DNA from: CAVUWL01 sp963700105
GTDB taxonomy: Bacteria > Actinomycetota > Thermoleophilia > Solirubrobacterales > 70-9
Assembly: GCA_963700105.1 (NCBI GenBank)
Contig: CAVOWL010000005.1
Coordinates: forward strand, 304,127-368,126
Direction of reading: 5' to 3'
Length of the DNA: 64,000 nt
Shown here one piece after another: positions 9,088-18,257 of the stretch; the first letter of the stretch is position 1, and every line of letters begins with the position of its first letter. Below the pieces are notes generated by a model. The model did not search any database and was not told where the DNA came from. It worked only from the letters and a program-made list of their open reading frames with translations. The position numbers and the translations under genes were made by a program.

Positions 9088-9115
9088 GTGGTTGGGCTCA
9101 GCCGAGCCCAACCAC
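9088..9115. terminator. perfect 12-bp hairpin between convergent genes
   Basis: GTGGTTGGGCTC and GAGCCCAACCAC form a perfect 12-bp stem with a 4-nt AGCC loop. The hairpin lies between the convergent YceH and surface-protein genes and includes the stop codon and last codons of the latter. No U-tract follows on either strand, so it may be a U-less bidirectional terminator or an mRNA-end stabiliser. Confidence 0.6.
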
Positions 9116-11302
9116 GGGAGGCACGGGCCGCGGGGTGAGAATCCGCACCCTCGATTCAGCTTCGGCGCTCCTTAGGTCGGGATCCTCGGTGGTGGTCTCA
9201 GCTACCGCGCGGTTTATGAAAAGGCCGGGCCCTCGCACCCGCAATGCGACCCCGATCGATACCTTCTCGCCGGGTGCCATCGCGCCCAGGTTGCAGGGCA
9301 TTGGCAGTTGTTTGGTGCAGCTGCCGTGGCTAGTGCCCGCCGAGACCAGATCGGCCGGGCTCTTGGGCTGATCGATCAGAGTCACCTCGGCGGCGGGGTC
9401 GGGGCCCCGATTTGTGACGGTGATCCTGTAGTGAAGGAGTTCGCCGACGCGAGCCCGATCGGTAGTTGCGCGCTTGGTCACGAGGAGGTCGGCCTTTGCA
9501 GAGGGCGGCTGGGGCCCCGGTGGCTTGGGCGGGGGGCTCGAGCTGAAGACATTGGTAAAGACGCAGTGCAGATGGCGGTCGGCTTGGGTCAGCGCAGCCT
9601 CGATCTCGCCCTGCTCGGTTGGCACGACCTCTCCGTTGCACGCGGCCTCGGCCAGTTGCCAGCTGCCCTCGTGGGGCTCGGGGGGTTGATCGAGGATCGA
9701 GTAGCGCCCCAGTTCAAGGGAATCTGTGGAATCTCCATGCGCTATGACTGGAACCCCGACCCTGGTCGTGGTTGCCCGCTGGCGGTACTGGGTTGCGGGG
9801 TGATCCAGCTGGGAGACGGTGAAGCCGGAGGTTCCCACCGCCCCCTTGGTGATCTTTGAGATGGTGATCGACCCACTGGGAACGAAGGTGTTTTGAAATG
9901 TGCAGGACAGAAGGCCGCCCGCGGAGAGTTCGACTTCGATCGGTTCCCGGGTGGGTTGCTGGTAGCCGCCACATTGCACTTCGCGCAGCTCCCAGTGGCC
10001 CCTGCTGGTGCTTGGTGAGGACTCGCGGATGTCGTAGCGACCCGCGCTCAGTTCAAGCGGGGACGGGTTGGCATCGACCGCGACTCCTTCTTCGGTGGTG
10101 GTCGCGACAGCTTTGACCGCGCTTCCGCCGCCCTCCGGTGTGACGGCATATCCGAACTGACCGAAGCCGCCCTCGGTGACCTTGCGGATGCTCAGGCCAT
10201 GAGGCGGAGGTTCAAAGCGATCCGTATAAGTACAGGTGACGAGGTCTCCCGGCCCCAGTTCAATTGAGGCCACGCCGGTAGCCGCTGAGGTTTCAATTTT
10301 GGAGCTGTGATCCTCTGAGCTGCAGGTCAGCCCGGCCAGCCTCCAGTTGGGGGTTGCAAGCTCGCGCACCGTCCAGGGCCCATTCCCAGGGCCGGTAGCT
10401 GCCCGATAGAACGTTTCGCTTGCCGGTGCGCCGTTCTTCACCGCCAGGCTGAACCTACCGCCTGGATTGTAGGAGACGTTGCCGTCGAAGTTGAAGCTTT
10501 CATTTACCCCCGGCGCCGCTTCGACCTGCTTGCGCACAACGATCGTTCCGCTGGTGGGCGGGGGCTCGACGTAGTAGGCAAAGCAAAAGACGTGAGTCAC
10601 CCCGGCGGGGTAGGCGATGTACTCGACGTTGTCACCGTTTACGTTATCGATCGCGCATCGCAGGGCGCCAAAGCCGTACTCAGGTCCAGGGAACTCCTGG
10701 TTGAGGATTGGGTCTGTGGGCGTTCCACCCTGAATCCAAAGGGACTGTGATCTTGTCGCGAGCGCTGCCTCCTGGCTGTTCAGTTCAAACGTGGTGGCGC
10801 CTTCAATCGACCTGCCGGTGGGCAATCCCTGAGCGTCGAGCAGGGGAACTTTTTGTTGCGCGATGATCGATCGCGGCAGGGGATTTCGAACGATCGAGAG
10901 CGAACCCCATGGGCCGCTGACGGCGCGGGTGATGTAGCTATCACCGAGAGTGAAGCGCCACCCCGGCAGCGCCCTGCACTCGGGCTGGGATCGTTCCTCG
11001 ACCACGGGATTCACCGGTTCGCCCGGCCTATAGGGCGTATCGGGGCCCAGGTCTCTGAGGCTCTCCATGATGTTATTTCGGGCCAGGTTGGCGGAGATGT
11101 CTTCGTAGGTCGGGCAGACCCGAGCGGCAACAGTGAGGCTCAGCCCCGAGCCGCCTTTCGCGCTTGCCGCAGCAGCCGGCGACAGACAAACGATGCTGAG
11201 ACCGAGTCCCAAGACGCCAAACCACCGGCTCGGCCCTGACCGCGAGTTTCGACTTCGATGTACAGATCGTCGCGAAGCCAGAAGTCTCAATTGCTTACCC
11301 AA
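9098..11302 (-). CDS. large secreted protein with prealbumin-like repeats and a DUF11 domain
   Basis: The 734-residue product has a basic N-terminus and signal peptide (about residues 1-48, ending in an alanine-rich stretch). Three similar modules of about 100 residues follow (roughly 262-360, 365-468 and 470-572). Each runs from a beta strand such as SITISKITKG through a PW/W-x-L segment to a closing cysteine strand (VTCTYTDRF, LSCTFQNTF, HCVFTNVF), the pattern of prealbumin-like/SpaA-like surface folds. A proline-rich linker leads into a C-terminal DUF11 repeat (LLVTKRATTDRARVGE, YRITVTNRGPD). No LPXTG signal or C-terminal membrane helix is visible, so it is probably released or loosely wall-associated. 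The function is unknown; adhesion or a structural surface role is an inference from domain type. Confidence 0.8.
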   Translation of the reverse strand: MGKQLRLLASRRSVHRSRNSRSGPSRWFGVLGLGLSIVCLSPAAAASAKGGSGLSLTVAARVCPTYEDISANLARNNIMESLRDLGPDTPYRPGEPVNPVVEERSQPECRALPGWRFTLGDSYITRAVSGPWGSLSIVRNPLPRSIIAQQKVPLLDAQGLPTGRSIEGATTFELNSQEAALATRSQSLWIQGGTPTDPILNQEFPGPEYGFGALRCAIDNVNGDNVEYIAYPAGVTHVFCFAYYVEPPPTSGTIVVRKQVEAAPGVNESFNFDGNVSYNPGGRFSLAVKNGAPASETFYRAATGPGNGPWTVRELATPNWRLAGLTCSSEDHSSKIETSAATGVASIELGPGDLVTCTYTDRFEPPPHGLSIRKVTEGGFGQFGYAVTPEGGGSAVKAVATTTEEGVAVDANPSPLELSAGRYDIRESSPSTSRGHWELREVQCGGYQQPTREPIEVELSAGGLLSCTFQNTFVPSGSITISKITKGAVGTSGFTVSQLDHPATQYRQRATTTRVGVPVIAHGDSTDSLELGRYSILDQPPEPHEGSWQLAEAACNGEVVPTEQGEIEAALTQADRHLHCVFTNVFSSSPPPKPPGPQPPSAKADLLVTKRATTDRARVGELLHYRITVTNRGPDPAAEVTLIDQPKSPADLVSAGTSHGSCTKQLPMPCNLGAMAPGEKVSIGVALRVRGPGLFINRAVAETTTEDPDLRSAEAESRVRILTPRPVPPVVGLG

Positions 11303-11557
11303 GCCATTTCACGATAGTCGACTCTGGACCCATCCCTCCGGTTTATCGGCAATTAGGGACGGCGGCACATGACGCTGAGAGCCAACACCTGACCCAATTC
11401 AGACCCTGGCAAAGCGCCGACGGGTGGCGATTGTCAACGCAGAATCGGCCGGATAACCTTTGCCCTGCGCGCCTTTTTGGCGTGAATGGGGTTCGAACCC
11501 AAAGGCCGAACCCTTTGCAGTCACCGCCAGCTCTGGTTGGGGGGGCCGGGATTGTGG
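11303..11557. other. divergent promoter region of the surface protein and the protease
   Basis: This 255-bp gap separates two divergently transcribed secreted-protein genes. It holds a 12-bp palindrome GGGTTCGAACCC at 11489-11500. No complete tRNA folds around it and no promoter hexamers stand out. Confidence 0.4.
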
Positions 11558-12592
11558 ATGGCGTTTGAAATCAGCATGGGATTCTCAATCAATATCGCGA
11601 CCCACCCCTCTGGCGCCAGGCTTGCGATCTTCCTGGTGGCGGGCTTGGCGATCGCGACGTCGCTCATGGCCGCGACCGCGCGGGCCGGCCAACCGCCCAT
11701 GCTGAGGCTCCCCGCCGGCCAGGCTCGTAGCGCCAGCGGTTTTTGGACGCCTGCCCGCATGCGCCGCGCCCACCAGATCGTGGTCCGCCCACCGAGGGGC
11801 GCTTCAGGCAAGCAATCCTTCCCGGGCGACGCACCCAGCGGAGAAACCCCACGGCGGCTCCCGCCGCGACCCGCCGGTAGCGCTGCGGTCGCCAGCTCGG
11901 CCTCGGAATCGATCGCCGATCCGACCCTTCCTGGCTTTCGCCAAAACGGCGCCGTATTCATCTCCGAAGGCCAGGGTCGGGGCTTTGCTCGCTGCTCCGG
12001 AACCTCCGTCAACGCCCCCAATCTCAGCCTCGTCTTCACCGCCGGGCACTGCGTTTATGACGAAGGTCACTGGTCGGCGCGCAAGTGGGTCTTCGTCCCC
12101 GGCTATCGCTACGGTGAGCGCCCCTTCGGCACCTTCGCCGCGCATTGGCTTGCCACCACCCCCGAGTGGCTTAAGGAAGAAAACTTCAACTACGACGTTG
12201 GCGTTGCCGTTGTTTCTCGCAATGAACGTGGCCAGCGTCTCGCCGAAGCCGTCGGTGCCGACGGCTTCGCCTCCGGGCTCTCCCCCGATCAACTCTTCAA
12301 CGTCTACGGATATCCCGTCGCGCGACCCTTTACCGGTGCAACCCTTCAGCTCTGTCCCGATGCCGCCTATGAGGGCCACGACCTCGAAGCGTTTCTCACC
12401 CCAGGGCCGCTTGAGCTTGGGGTGCAATGCAATATCAGCGGTGGTTCTTCGGGCGGCGGCTGGGTTATTTCCGGCGGCCTCCTAAATGGTGTGACAAGCA
12501 ACAGCTACGACAATGACCCGACAACCAGCTACGGCCCTTACTTCGGAAAGGCTGTCGCGCGGCTCTTTGATCGGTCGGCGAAGGTCAAGTGA
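11558..12592 (+). CDS. secreted trypsin-like serine protease
   Basis: This is an extracellular serine endopeptidase of the trypsin/V8 type. From ATG 11558 the product has about 344 residues: a signal segment (about 20-43), a proline/arginine-rich pro-region (to about 115) and the protease domain. The catalytic triad is readable as His164 in TAGHCV, Asp213 in NYDVGVAVV and Ser298 in ISGGSSGGG, with cysteine pairs nearby. The frame is open back to 11486, but the earlier residues do not resemble a signal peptide. The stop codon overlaps the next gene by GTGA, which suggests translational coupling with that small exported protein, possibly a substrate, inhibitor or partner. Confidence 0.85.
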   Translation: MAFEISMGFSINIATHPSGARLAIFLVAGLAIATSLMAATARAGQPPMLRLPAGQARSASGFWTPARMRRAHQIVVRPPRGASGKQSFPGDAPSGETPRRLPPRPAGSAAVASSASESIADPTLPGFRQNGAVFISEGQGRGFARCSGTSVNAPNLSLVFTAGHCVYDEGHWSARKWVFVPGYRYGERPFGTFAAHWLATTPEWLKEENFNYDVGVAVVSRNERGQRLAEAVGADGFASGLSPDQLFNVYGYPVARPFTGATLQLCPDAAYEGHDLEAFLTPGPLELGVQCNISGGSSGGGWVISGGLLNGVTSNSYDNDPTTSYGPYFGKAVARLFDRSAKVK

Positions 12593-13458
12593 GGCGAAGC
12601 TTTCAGACCAAGGCACGGCTCGTCCTGACCCTCGCCTTGGCGCTTTCGCTGATGATCGCCGGGTCGGCCCGGGCCCGCGGGCTTATGCAATTTGGGTTTC
12701 GCGCCGGGCACGGGTACCGGATCGAGGTCGCGGCCCAACGCAGCACCGTGAGTCTCACGGTTCAGCGCCACGAACCGAATCGCCACGCCCGTGCCTTCAC
12801 GACCTATTACACCCGGGTAAAGCCAAGCGACACTCGGATTCAAGCCAGCTTCGGCGCGTTGGGCGTGGTGTCGATGCGCTTTAAGCCCTCCGGGCGAATA
12901 GTTCGCGGCGGCGGCGATTGCAGCATGACCAATCGCGATCGCATCCGGTACGGAGCCTTCGTCGGGACCCTCGAGTTTCGCGGCGAGGGCGGTTACCTTT
13001 CGACCAGGATTCATCGAGCGAAGGGCAGGCTGATCATCGCGGCCCGACGGGCTTGCCGCGACGATTTCGCAGCTCCGATTCCAATCCAGGCTGATCGACA
13101 TCCAAGGCGCACCATCCTCGATACCGGGTTTAGAGAGGGGGTAAGAGCTGTCTACTTTGGGGCGAGCAGTCGCGCTCAAAGAACACGCTACTCAGCAATC
13201 GCGGAAAGCGTCGAAGGCCGAGTGGCGACCTACAGGTTCGCCTACGTTGAAGCCTCACCCCTAACCTTCGTGACCGATAACGCCCTCAGCTTTGCCAGCC
13301 TCAGCCCGCCCTATCCGTTCAGCGGTACCGGCTCGTTGCAGAGAAATCCGAACGGAAGCCGGACCTGGACCGGTTCCCTGGCGGTCTCGTTTCCCGGCGC
13401 GCCCGACCTGCCCCTGACCGGGCCTCAGTATCGGACCCGGCTAACGCGGAGTTGGTAA
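12589..13458 (+). CDS. secreted protein of unknown function, coupled to the protease
   Basis: I do not recognise a family. The 289-residue product begins at GTG 12589, overlapping the protease stop by 4 bp, and has a signal peptide (basic start, hydrophobic residues 9-24, cleavage near GSARA). The rest looks beta-rich and holds two cysteines about 50 residues apart (DCSM and ACRDDF) that could pair. Coupling to the upstream protease suggests related extracellular roles, but the sequence shows no catalytic motif. It could be a binding protein or a propeptide-like partner. Confidence 0.7.
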   Translation: MRRSFQTKARLVLTLALALSLMIAGSARARGLMQFGFRAGHGYRIEVAAQRSTVSLTVQRHEPNRHARAFTTYYTRVKPSDTRIQASFGALGVVSMRFKPSGRIVRGGGDCSMTNRDRIRYGAFVGTLEFRGEGGYLSTRIHRAKGRLIIAARRACRDDFAAPIPIQADRHPRRTILDTGFREGVRAVYFGASSRAQRTRYSAIAESVEGRVATYRFAYVEASPLTFVTDNALSFASLSPPYPFSGTGSLQRNPNGSRTWTGSLAVSFPGAPDLPLTGPQYRTRLTRSW

Positions 13459-13557
13459 TTGGGGCAAGGGCGCTGAGCCATGTCTGCGCTTGGCAGGTTC
13501 GTGCCCCGAGCGCCAGTCATTGCTCGGGAAATCGAGGGTTGGCTGTAGGTTCGACGG

Positions 13558-14376
13558 GTGGCGAGCTCGGGGCGAGTTGGAGAGGTCGATATTGATGACC
13601 GCCGGCTGGCCTGGCGCTCCGTCGGCCGCGGCCCGAAGCTGCTGTTGGTGAACGGTTACGCGGCGACGAGCCTGGATTGGGATCCGGCCTTCCTGATGGG
13701 GATCGCTCGCTCCTTTGAGGTCATCTGCCCCGACAATCGCGGCGTTGGCGGCTCCGAGCTGGGAGGCGAGGAGCTGACGATCGACGGCATGGCCGCCGAT
13801 CTGGAGTCCATATTGGATGCGCTCGAGCTCGAGCGGGCGCCGGTGGTCGGTTGGTCGATGGGTGGATTCATCACCCAGCGTCTCGCCATTCGCTCCCCCG
13901 ATCGGCTCACGGCCATGGTGCTGCTCGCCACCAGCCCCGGTGGCTCGGGTTCCACCCTCGCAGACCCGGCGGTCTGGTTTCGGCTCACCGATCACTCCGG
14001 AACTCCTCGGGTCCAAGCCGCGCGCCTGATCTCGCTGCTCTTTCCCCCCGAACTGGCGGCCGAGATGGACCGCCAGTTCGGAGACCTGGTTGCGGTCGCC
14101 CGCGAAAGCCTCTCCCCGCAGGCGCTCGGCGCCCAGGAGGCCGCAATGGTGAGCTGGCACTCAACCGAGCAGCCCCCTCCCGACAGCTCTGCGATCCCGC
14201 CCACACTTGTCCTCCACGGCAGCGCCGACCTCGTGATTCCGCCCGAGAACTTTGGCGCACTCGCAGCTCGCTGGAACGCCCCCCAAGTCGAGCTATTCCC
14301 AGAATGCGCGCACGCCTTCTTCTCCCAAGAGCCACGGCGCGCGGCGCGGCTGATCACGTCCTTTTGCAGCACCTGA
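13558..14376 (+). CDS. alpha/beta-fold hydrolase
   Basis: The 272-residue product has the alpha/beta hydrolase layout: an oxyanion-type loop LLLVNGYAATSLDWD (HG replaced by NG), DNRGVGGSE, the nucleophile elbow GWSMGG with Ser100, an acidic residue in LHGSADLVIP and the catalytic histidine in ECAHAFFSQEP. The 3-oxoadipate enol-lactonase/haloperoxidase-like subgroup fits best; the substrate is unknown. It starts at GTG 13558 with no strong ribosome-binding site. It converges on the double-TetR gene at 14471; the gap has a modest GCCGGC inverted repeat that may end transcription. Confidence 0.87.
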   Translation: MASSGRVGEVDIDDRRLAWRSVGRGPKLLLVNGYAATSLDWDPAFLMGIARSFEVICPDNRGVGGSELGGEELTIDGMAADLESILDALELERAPVVGWSMGGFITQRLAIRSPDRLTAMVLLATSPGGSGSTLADPAVWFRLTDHSGTPRVQAARLISLLFPPELAAEMDRQFGDLVAVARESLSPQALGAQEAAMVSWHSTEQPPPDSSAIPPTLVLHGSADLVIPPENFGALAARWNAPQVELFPECAHAFFSQEPRRAARLITSFCST

Positions 14377-14470
14377 GCGAAGGCTCCAAGACTAAGCGGT
14401 CCCGCCGGCCCAGCCCGACGCGATGGGTCAGCCGGCAACCCCAGCCCGGGAGCGACTCCCACCGGTGCCT

Positions 14471-15763
14471 CTAGCGGTTTTTGCTGCTTTCGGTCGCCAG
14501 TCCAAATGCCACCTCGGCGCCCAGGAATGGCGCCAGCGTGACGTAAACCGCCAACGGCACCATCTCCGCCAGGCGCTCCGCCCCCTTCTGCTTGACGTGA
14601 TCGTAGAAAAGCGCGTAAAGCGCGCCGCCGATTGCCTCCGCGGTGATTGGGGGAACGTCGGGCTTTAGCTCATAGCCCGGTGCCAGCAATCCCTCCATTC
14701 CTTCGGTAACGACCTCGCGCTGCTCCAGCGCTTTCGTTCCCGCCGCGTACATCTCGACCGCACCGAGGCGGGCGTACTCAGGCTCGCCGACGCCGAACTT
14801 AAACATCGCCTCTTGGGTGTCGCGGACCGCGTGGGCCCAGTCCGATGAGCGCCGAAAGGCCGGCAGCGCCGCCGCCAGCATCTGAGCTGAGCCGCTGTCG
14901 AGCGCGGCGACCATCGCGTCCTCCTTGTTCTCAAAGTTCTCATAGAAGGTGCGCTGTGATGTCTTGGCGCGATCGACGATCTCGGCAACAGTCGTCTCGG
15001 GGTAGCCCTTCTCCGAGACGACGGCGGCCAGCGCTCGCAGGATTCGCTCGGGCGGATTTGAGGCAGCCTGGCGCTCCTCAAAAGGCGGGGTTTGCAGCGA
15101 GCGCCGGCGCGGCGCCCGCAGCGGCCCGGGAGGCGGCGGGTAGCAGAAGATCCAGTCCCAAAGCTGGGGTGCGAGATCTACCAGCTCCCCCTCCTCGCCG
15201 CGGTATAGGCGCTTGTGAATCACCTTCTGAATCCCCCCGATCAGCGCCCGCACGATCTCTGACGGCATCCCCTCATGCCCGGGGATCGAGTCGAGCATCT
15301 GTTTCACCAAAACCTCGAATGCATCGAGCGTGCGATCGACCAAGGCGACGCCCTCGGGCCCCGCCGCATAGACCTCGACAAAGCACATCTTGGCCGCCGC
15401 CGATTGAGAGACGATCAGCCTCAGCAGCGTTTCAAAGGCCTCTTTGGCAGCTCCTTTGTCGGGAGACCCCGAACCTCCCGTGACCGTCGCGAGCGCGGGC
15501 TCCACGAGCGCCTCGATCGCTGCTAGAAAGCAGGCCTGCTTGTCCTCGAAGTGTCGGTAGAAGGCGCTTCTAGAAACGCCCGAGAGCTCGACCAGATCGG
15601 CAACCGTCGTCGCCTCGTATCCCTTTTCGGCGACGGTTGCCACCATCGCCGCGAAAAGGCGCTCGCGCTGGTTTCGCTCCGCCTCCTTGCGCGGCGTGCC
15701 CCGCCCGGGCGGTAGCATTTTCTCCCGCAGCTGGCTGGCATCCCCCCAGGGCGTTTGCACCAT
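14471..15763 (-). CDS. fused double-TetR transcriptional regulator (copy 1)
   Basis: This 430-residue protein is two TetR-family units in tandem. The first helix-turn-helix spans about residues 33-83 (ending SGVSRSAFYRHFEDKQACF), followed by a ligand-binding-like helical region (about 90-210). A second helix-turn-helix spans about 238-288 (TVAEIVDRAKTSQRTFYENF) with its own C-terminal domain to residue 430. Ordinary TetR proteins have about 200 residues and dimerise, so one chain here could form the equivalent of a dimer with two different half-sites and ligand pockets. A close paralogue lies at 22622-23929 with matching N-terminus (M-V-x-TPWG), proline-rich linker and C-terminus. Targets are unknown; autoregulation is typical of the family. 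Confidence 0.9.
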   Translation of the reverse strand: MVQTPWGDASQLREKMLPPGRGTPRKEAERNQRERLFAAMVATVAEKGYEATTVADLVELSGVSRSAFYRHFEDKQACFLAAIEALVEPALATVTGGSGSPDKGAAKEAFETLLRLIVSQSAAAKMCFVEVYAAGPEGVALVDRTLDAFEVLVKQMLDSIPGHEGMPSEIVRALIGGIQKVIHKRLYRGEEGELVDLAPQLWDWIFCYPPPPGPLRAPRRRSLQTPPFEERQAASNPPERILRALAAVVSEKGYPETTVAEIVDRAKTSQRTFYENFENKEDAMVAALDSGSAQMLAAALPAFRRSSDWAHAVRDTQEAMFKFGVGEPEYARLGAVEMYAAGTKALEQREVVTEGMEGLLAPGYELKPDVPPITAEAIGGALYALFYDHVKQKGAERLAEMVPLAVYVTLAPFLGAEVAFGLATESSKNR

Positions 15764-16195
15764 CGCGCGGGACGATACCCGGGCCCCTCCACGTATTTCA
15801 GCCCCGTCTCCTCCCCCCTGCTCCGTGGTACGCAGCCGGCTTGGAAAGCAGAAAGGCCCGACCCCTCTAGCGTCGCCTCAATCCTTCTTCCAGAGCCATT
15901 CGGATGGACTGCAAGCGGTTGATTCCACCATGCGGTCATCGTCACCCTCGATGCCTCGGTGCGCACCTGTTCTCAAATTTCAGGTGCGCCTGAGCCGGAT
16001 CGCTTCGTCGAGCCGGGCCGGGTATTGGGGCCAAAAGAGGATGGGTTCAGCCGAAACCGAGCTTCACGAGGCGCCCAAGCCGTTGAATCGGGCTAAGTTC
16101 GGCGGGCTTGGTGGGTAGTGGAAGCCGTCCCTGCCGGCGGCAAATCAACTCGCGCCTAAACCTGCCTTAACACCGCCCCATGATTTCTAAATCCG
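15764..16195. other. intergenic region upstream of double-TetR copy 1
   Basis: These 432 bp contain no open frame with coding character. They should hold the promoter of the regulator at 15763. I see no inverted repeat matching the one upstream of its paralogue and no strong terminator for the small gene at 16196. Confidence 0.4.
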
Positions 16196-16378
16196 TCAGG
16201 GCGACTTGCCCGTCCAGTAGGTGATCTGGGTGGGGTTGACAAAGATCCTAGCCCCGGTGCTGTCGTCTGTGAGCGCCACGGGGAGGCCCTTTTCAGAATT
16301 CAGGGCCGACTGCACGTCGCCCTCATCCTCGCGAACTTTGATCTCATCTCCCCGAGCGAAATGAATGATCGTCGCCAT
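16196..16378 (-). CDS. small conserved-looking cytoplasmic protein
   Basis: This 60-residue acidic protein begins MATIIHFARGDEIKV at ATG 16378 (the frame is open to an ATG at 16390) and ends YWTGKSP. The even mix of charged and hydrophobic residues, the ARIFVNPTQITYW C-terminal segment and the absence of arginine/proline excess look like a real small folded protein, perhaps a short beta-barrel. I recall similar short hypothetical proteins in this bacterial class but cannot name a family or function. No partner gene adjoins it. Confidence 0.6.
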   Translation of the reverse strand: MATIIHFARGDEIKVREDEGDVQSALNSEKGLPVALTDDSTGARIFVNPTQITYWTGKSP

Positions 16379-16566
16379 TGCGACGATCACTCTAGCGCTG
16401 AGTCGCGGTCCCAGTTGAAATGCGCTTTTGTGAGCTGCCTCCCGCCGGTCGCACTTTCCTAGCTTCCCCCGCGATCGGGCAATCGCGCGGTGGACCAGCT
16501 CGGTGAGCGACCTAGGGGACGGGGTTTGCGGAGCGCTAAGAGCATCCAGATATCGTTGATCTTGGG

Positions 16567-16890
16567 ATGGTCACCGTGAAAGAGGCAGAAAAGCTCGCGC
16601 TTGGATTGCCAGGGGCCCGGCAGGGCGATCATCACGGTCGCCCTTCCTTCCGGGTGTCGAACAGGATTTTCGCCACCCTCTGGGATGAGAGACATCTAAA
16701 TGTGATGGTTGATGAAGCCGGCATTCTGAGCGCCGTTCAGAAATGGTCAGATGCGTGCGAGGAGGTCTGGTGGGGAAAACGGCTACGGGCCGTCCGGGTA
16801 GACCTTGGCCGCGCCGAGCAGCCGATGCTCGCCGACCTACTCGCAGACAGCTGGGAGCAAAAGGCCGCGAAGAGGTTGCTCAGCTGCTGA
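16567..16890 (+). CDS. MmcQ/YjbR family protein
   Basis: The 107-residue product fits the MmcQ/YjbR (DUF419) family: an N-terminal segment VKEAEKLALGLPGA, a GRPSFRV strand, then IFATLW and a C-terminal helix after EVWWGKRLRAVRVDLGRA. Family members have a double-wing fold sometimes called DNA-binding; no firm function is established. Length and domain order are normal. The gene stands alone between the small protein at 16196 and the SDR gene at 17089. Confidence 0.82.
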   Translation: MVTVKEAEKLALGLPGARQGDHHGRPSFRVSNRIFATLWDERHLNVMVDEAGILSAVQKWSDACEEVWWGKRLRAVRVDLGRAEQPMLADLLADSWEQKAAKRLLSC

Positions 16891-17088
16891 GCGCCGTTTT
16901 CGTATGAAAGTGCGTCGAAATGCGGCCACGGTGCGTCGCCTTGAGCCCGGCGCCCGGACCTTCCAGAGTCTCATCTGGCCCCGCCGGCCTTGCCCAGCCT
17001 TGATTCAGCGGGCTATCCTCGACAGTCACCAGGACAATGACAAAGCAACCCAGTAGTGCTGTTCCTCGCTCCCCGTTAGGGTGAGCCC

Positions 17089-18177
17089 GTGGGCGTTGAA
17101 GATCTCGGCTCGACTGTTCTGGTCAGCGGCGGCTCCGGTTTTCTCGGTGGCTGGTGCGTGATCGAGCTGCTGCGACGCGGGTATGGGGTCCGAACGACCG
17201 TTCGAAGCCTTTCCCAGGAGCCCCAGGTGCGGGCAACTGTGAGTTCTGAGATCGACCCGATGGGGCGCCTCTCAGTGCTCGTCGCGGACTTAGCTGATGA
17301 TCGAGGCTGGAGCGAGGCCATCGACGGTTGCGAGTACGTCCTCCACGTCGCCTCACCATTTCCGTCAAAGCAGCCGAAGGATCCTGACGAGCTGATCGTG
17401 CCAGCACGGGAGGGGACGTTGCGGGTCCTGCGGTCCAGCGTCGAGGCGGGTGTGAAGCGAGTCGTCCTCACCTCCTCGATAGCGGCGATCACCGGCGGCC
17501 GGGGTGATGAGGAACTCACCGAGGAGGACTGGACCGACCCCGCCGCTTCTAAGCTGACGCCCTACGCGCGCTCAAAGACGATCGCTGAGCGCGCCGCATG
17601 GGATTTCGTCCGAGATCGAGACGTGGTCGAGCGACTGGCGGTTGTGAACCCAGGTGCCATCATCGGAGCAGTGCTAAACGATGACCTCTCCTACTCACTG
17701 CAGGCGATTACCCGACTCTTGGAGGGAATGCCCGGGATGCCCCGATTGGGCTTTAACCTCGTCGACGTTCGAGACGTCGCCGAGCTCGAGGTTGAGGCGA
17801 TGACCGCGAGTGAGGCTGGTGGGGAGCGCTTCATTGCAGTAAACGAGTTTCTCTGGATGGCCGAGATCGGCGAGATACTCCGCCAGCGCCTCGGCGATGC
17901 CGCCTCCAAGGTTCCAACTCGCAGCGTCCCGGACCTGCTAGTGCGGATGATGGCGCTGTTTGACCCCGACATTCGCTCCGTAATTGGCGGACTCGGGAAG
18001 CGATCCAGGCTCTCCTCCCAGAAGGCGAGGACCATGCTGGGCTGGAAGCCGCGCCCGATCGAGGACACGATCACTGAGACCGCAGAGAGCTTGATTCACG
18101 CCGGTGTGACCGCGATCCCTCCGGGGGACCTAGGCAGCGCGAACTCCCCCTCGAGGAGCTCGGCTGCGCCGCGCTGA
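17089..18177 (+). CDS. extended SDR, dihydroflavonol-4-reductase/aldehyde-reductase-like
   Basis: This NAD(P)-dependent oxidoreductase has an N-terminal Rossmann fold with GGSGFLGG (residues 14-21) and an arginine suited to NADP binding (TTVRS). Downstream come VLHVASPF, VLTSSIAAI with the catalytic serine, and YARSK with the catalytic Tyr/Lys pair near residue 162. This is the pattern of extended SDRs of the dihydroflavonol reductase/cinnamoyl-CoA reductase type, which reduce carbonyls. The start is GTG 17089 and 362 residues is typical. The substrate cannot be told. A secreted-repeat protein gene follows 80 bp downstream. Confidence 0.88.
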   Translation: MGVEDLGSTVLVSGGSGFLGGWCVIELLRRGYGVRTTVRSLSQEPQVRATVSSEIDPMGRLSVLVADLADDRGWSEAIDGCEYVLHVASPFPSKQPKDPDELIVPAREGTLRVLRSSVEAGVKRVVLTSSIAAITGGRGDEELTEEDWTDPAASKLTPYARSKTIAERAAWDFVRDRDVVERLAVVNPGAIIGAVLNDDLSYSLQAITRLLEGMPGMPRLGFNLVDVRDVAELEVEAMTASEAGGERFIAVNEFLWMAEIGEILRQRLGDAASKVPTRSVPDLLVRMMALFDPDIRSVIGGLGKRSRLSSQKARTMLGWKPRPIEDTITETAESLIHAGVTAIPPGDLGSANSPSRSSAAPR

Positions 18178-18257
18178 ATAACTGGGGAGGTGCTTGGATC
18201 TGGGAGGATTTCCCGCTGCCGCGTTTTCGGAACATCAACGATTCTGGAGGACATCCT

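Noticed and set aside
11480..11510. Palindrome GGGTTCGAACCC resembling a tRNA T loop
   Set aside because: Neither strand gives a full cloverleaf; the T stem has mismatches and no D or anticodon arms of proper length are present. Kept only as a note in the intergenic entry.
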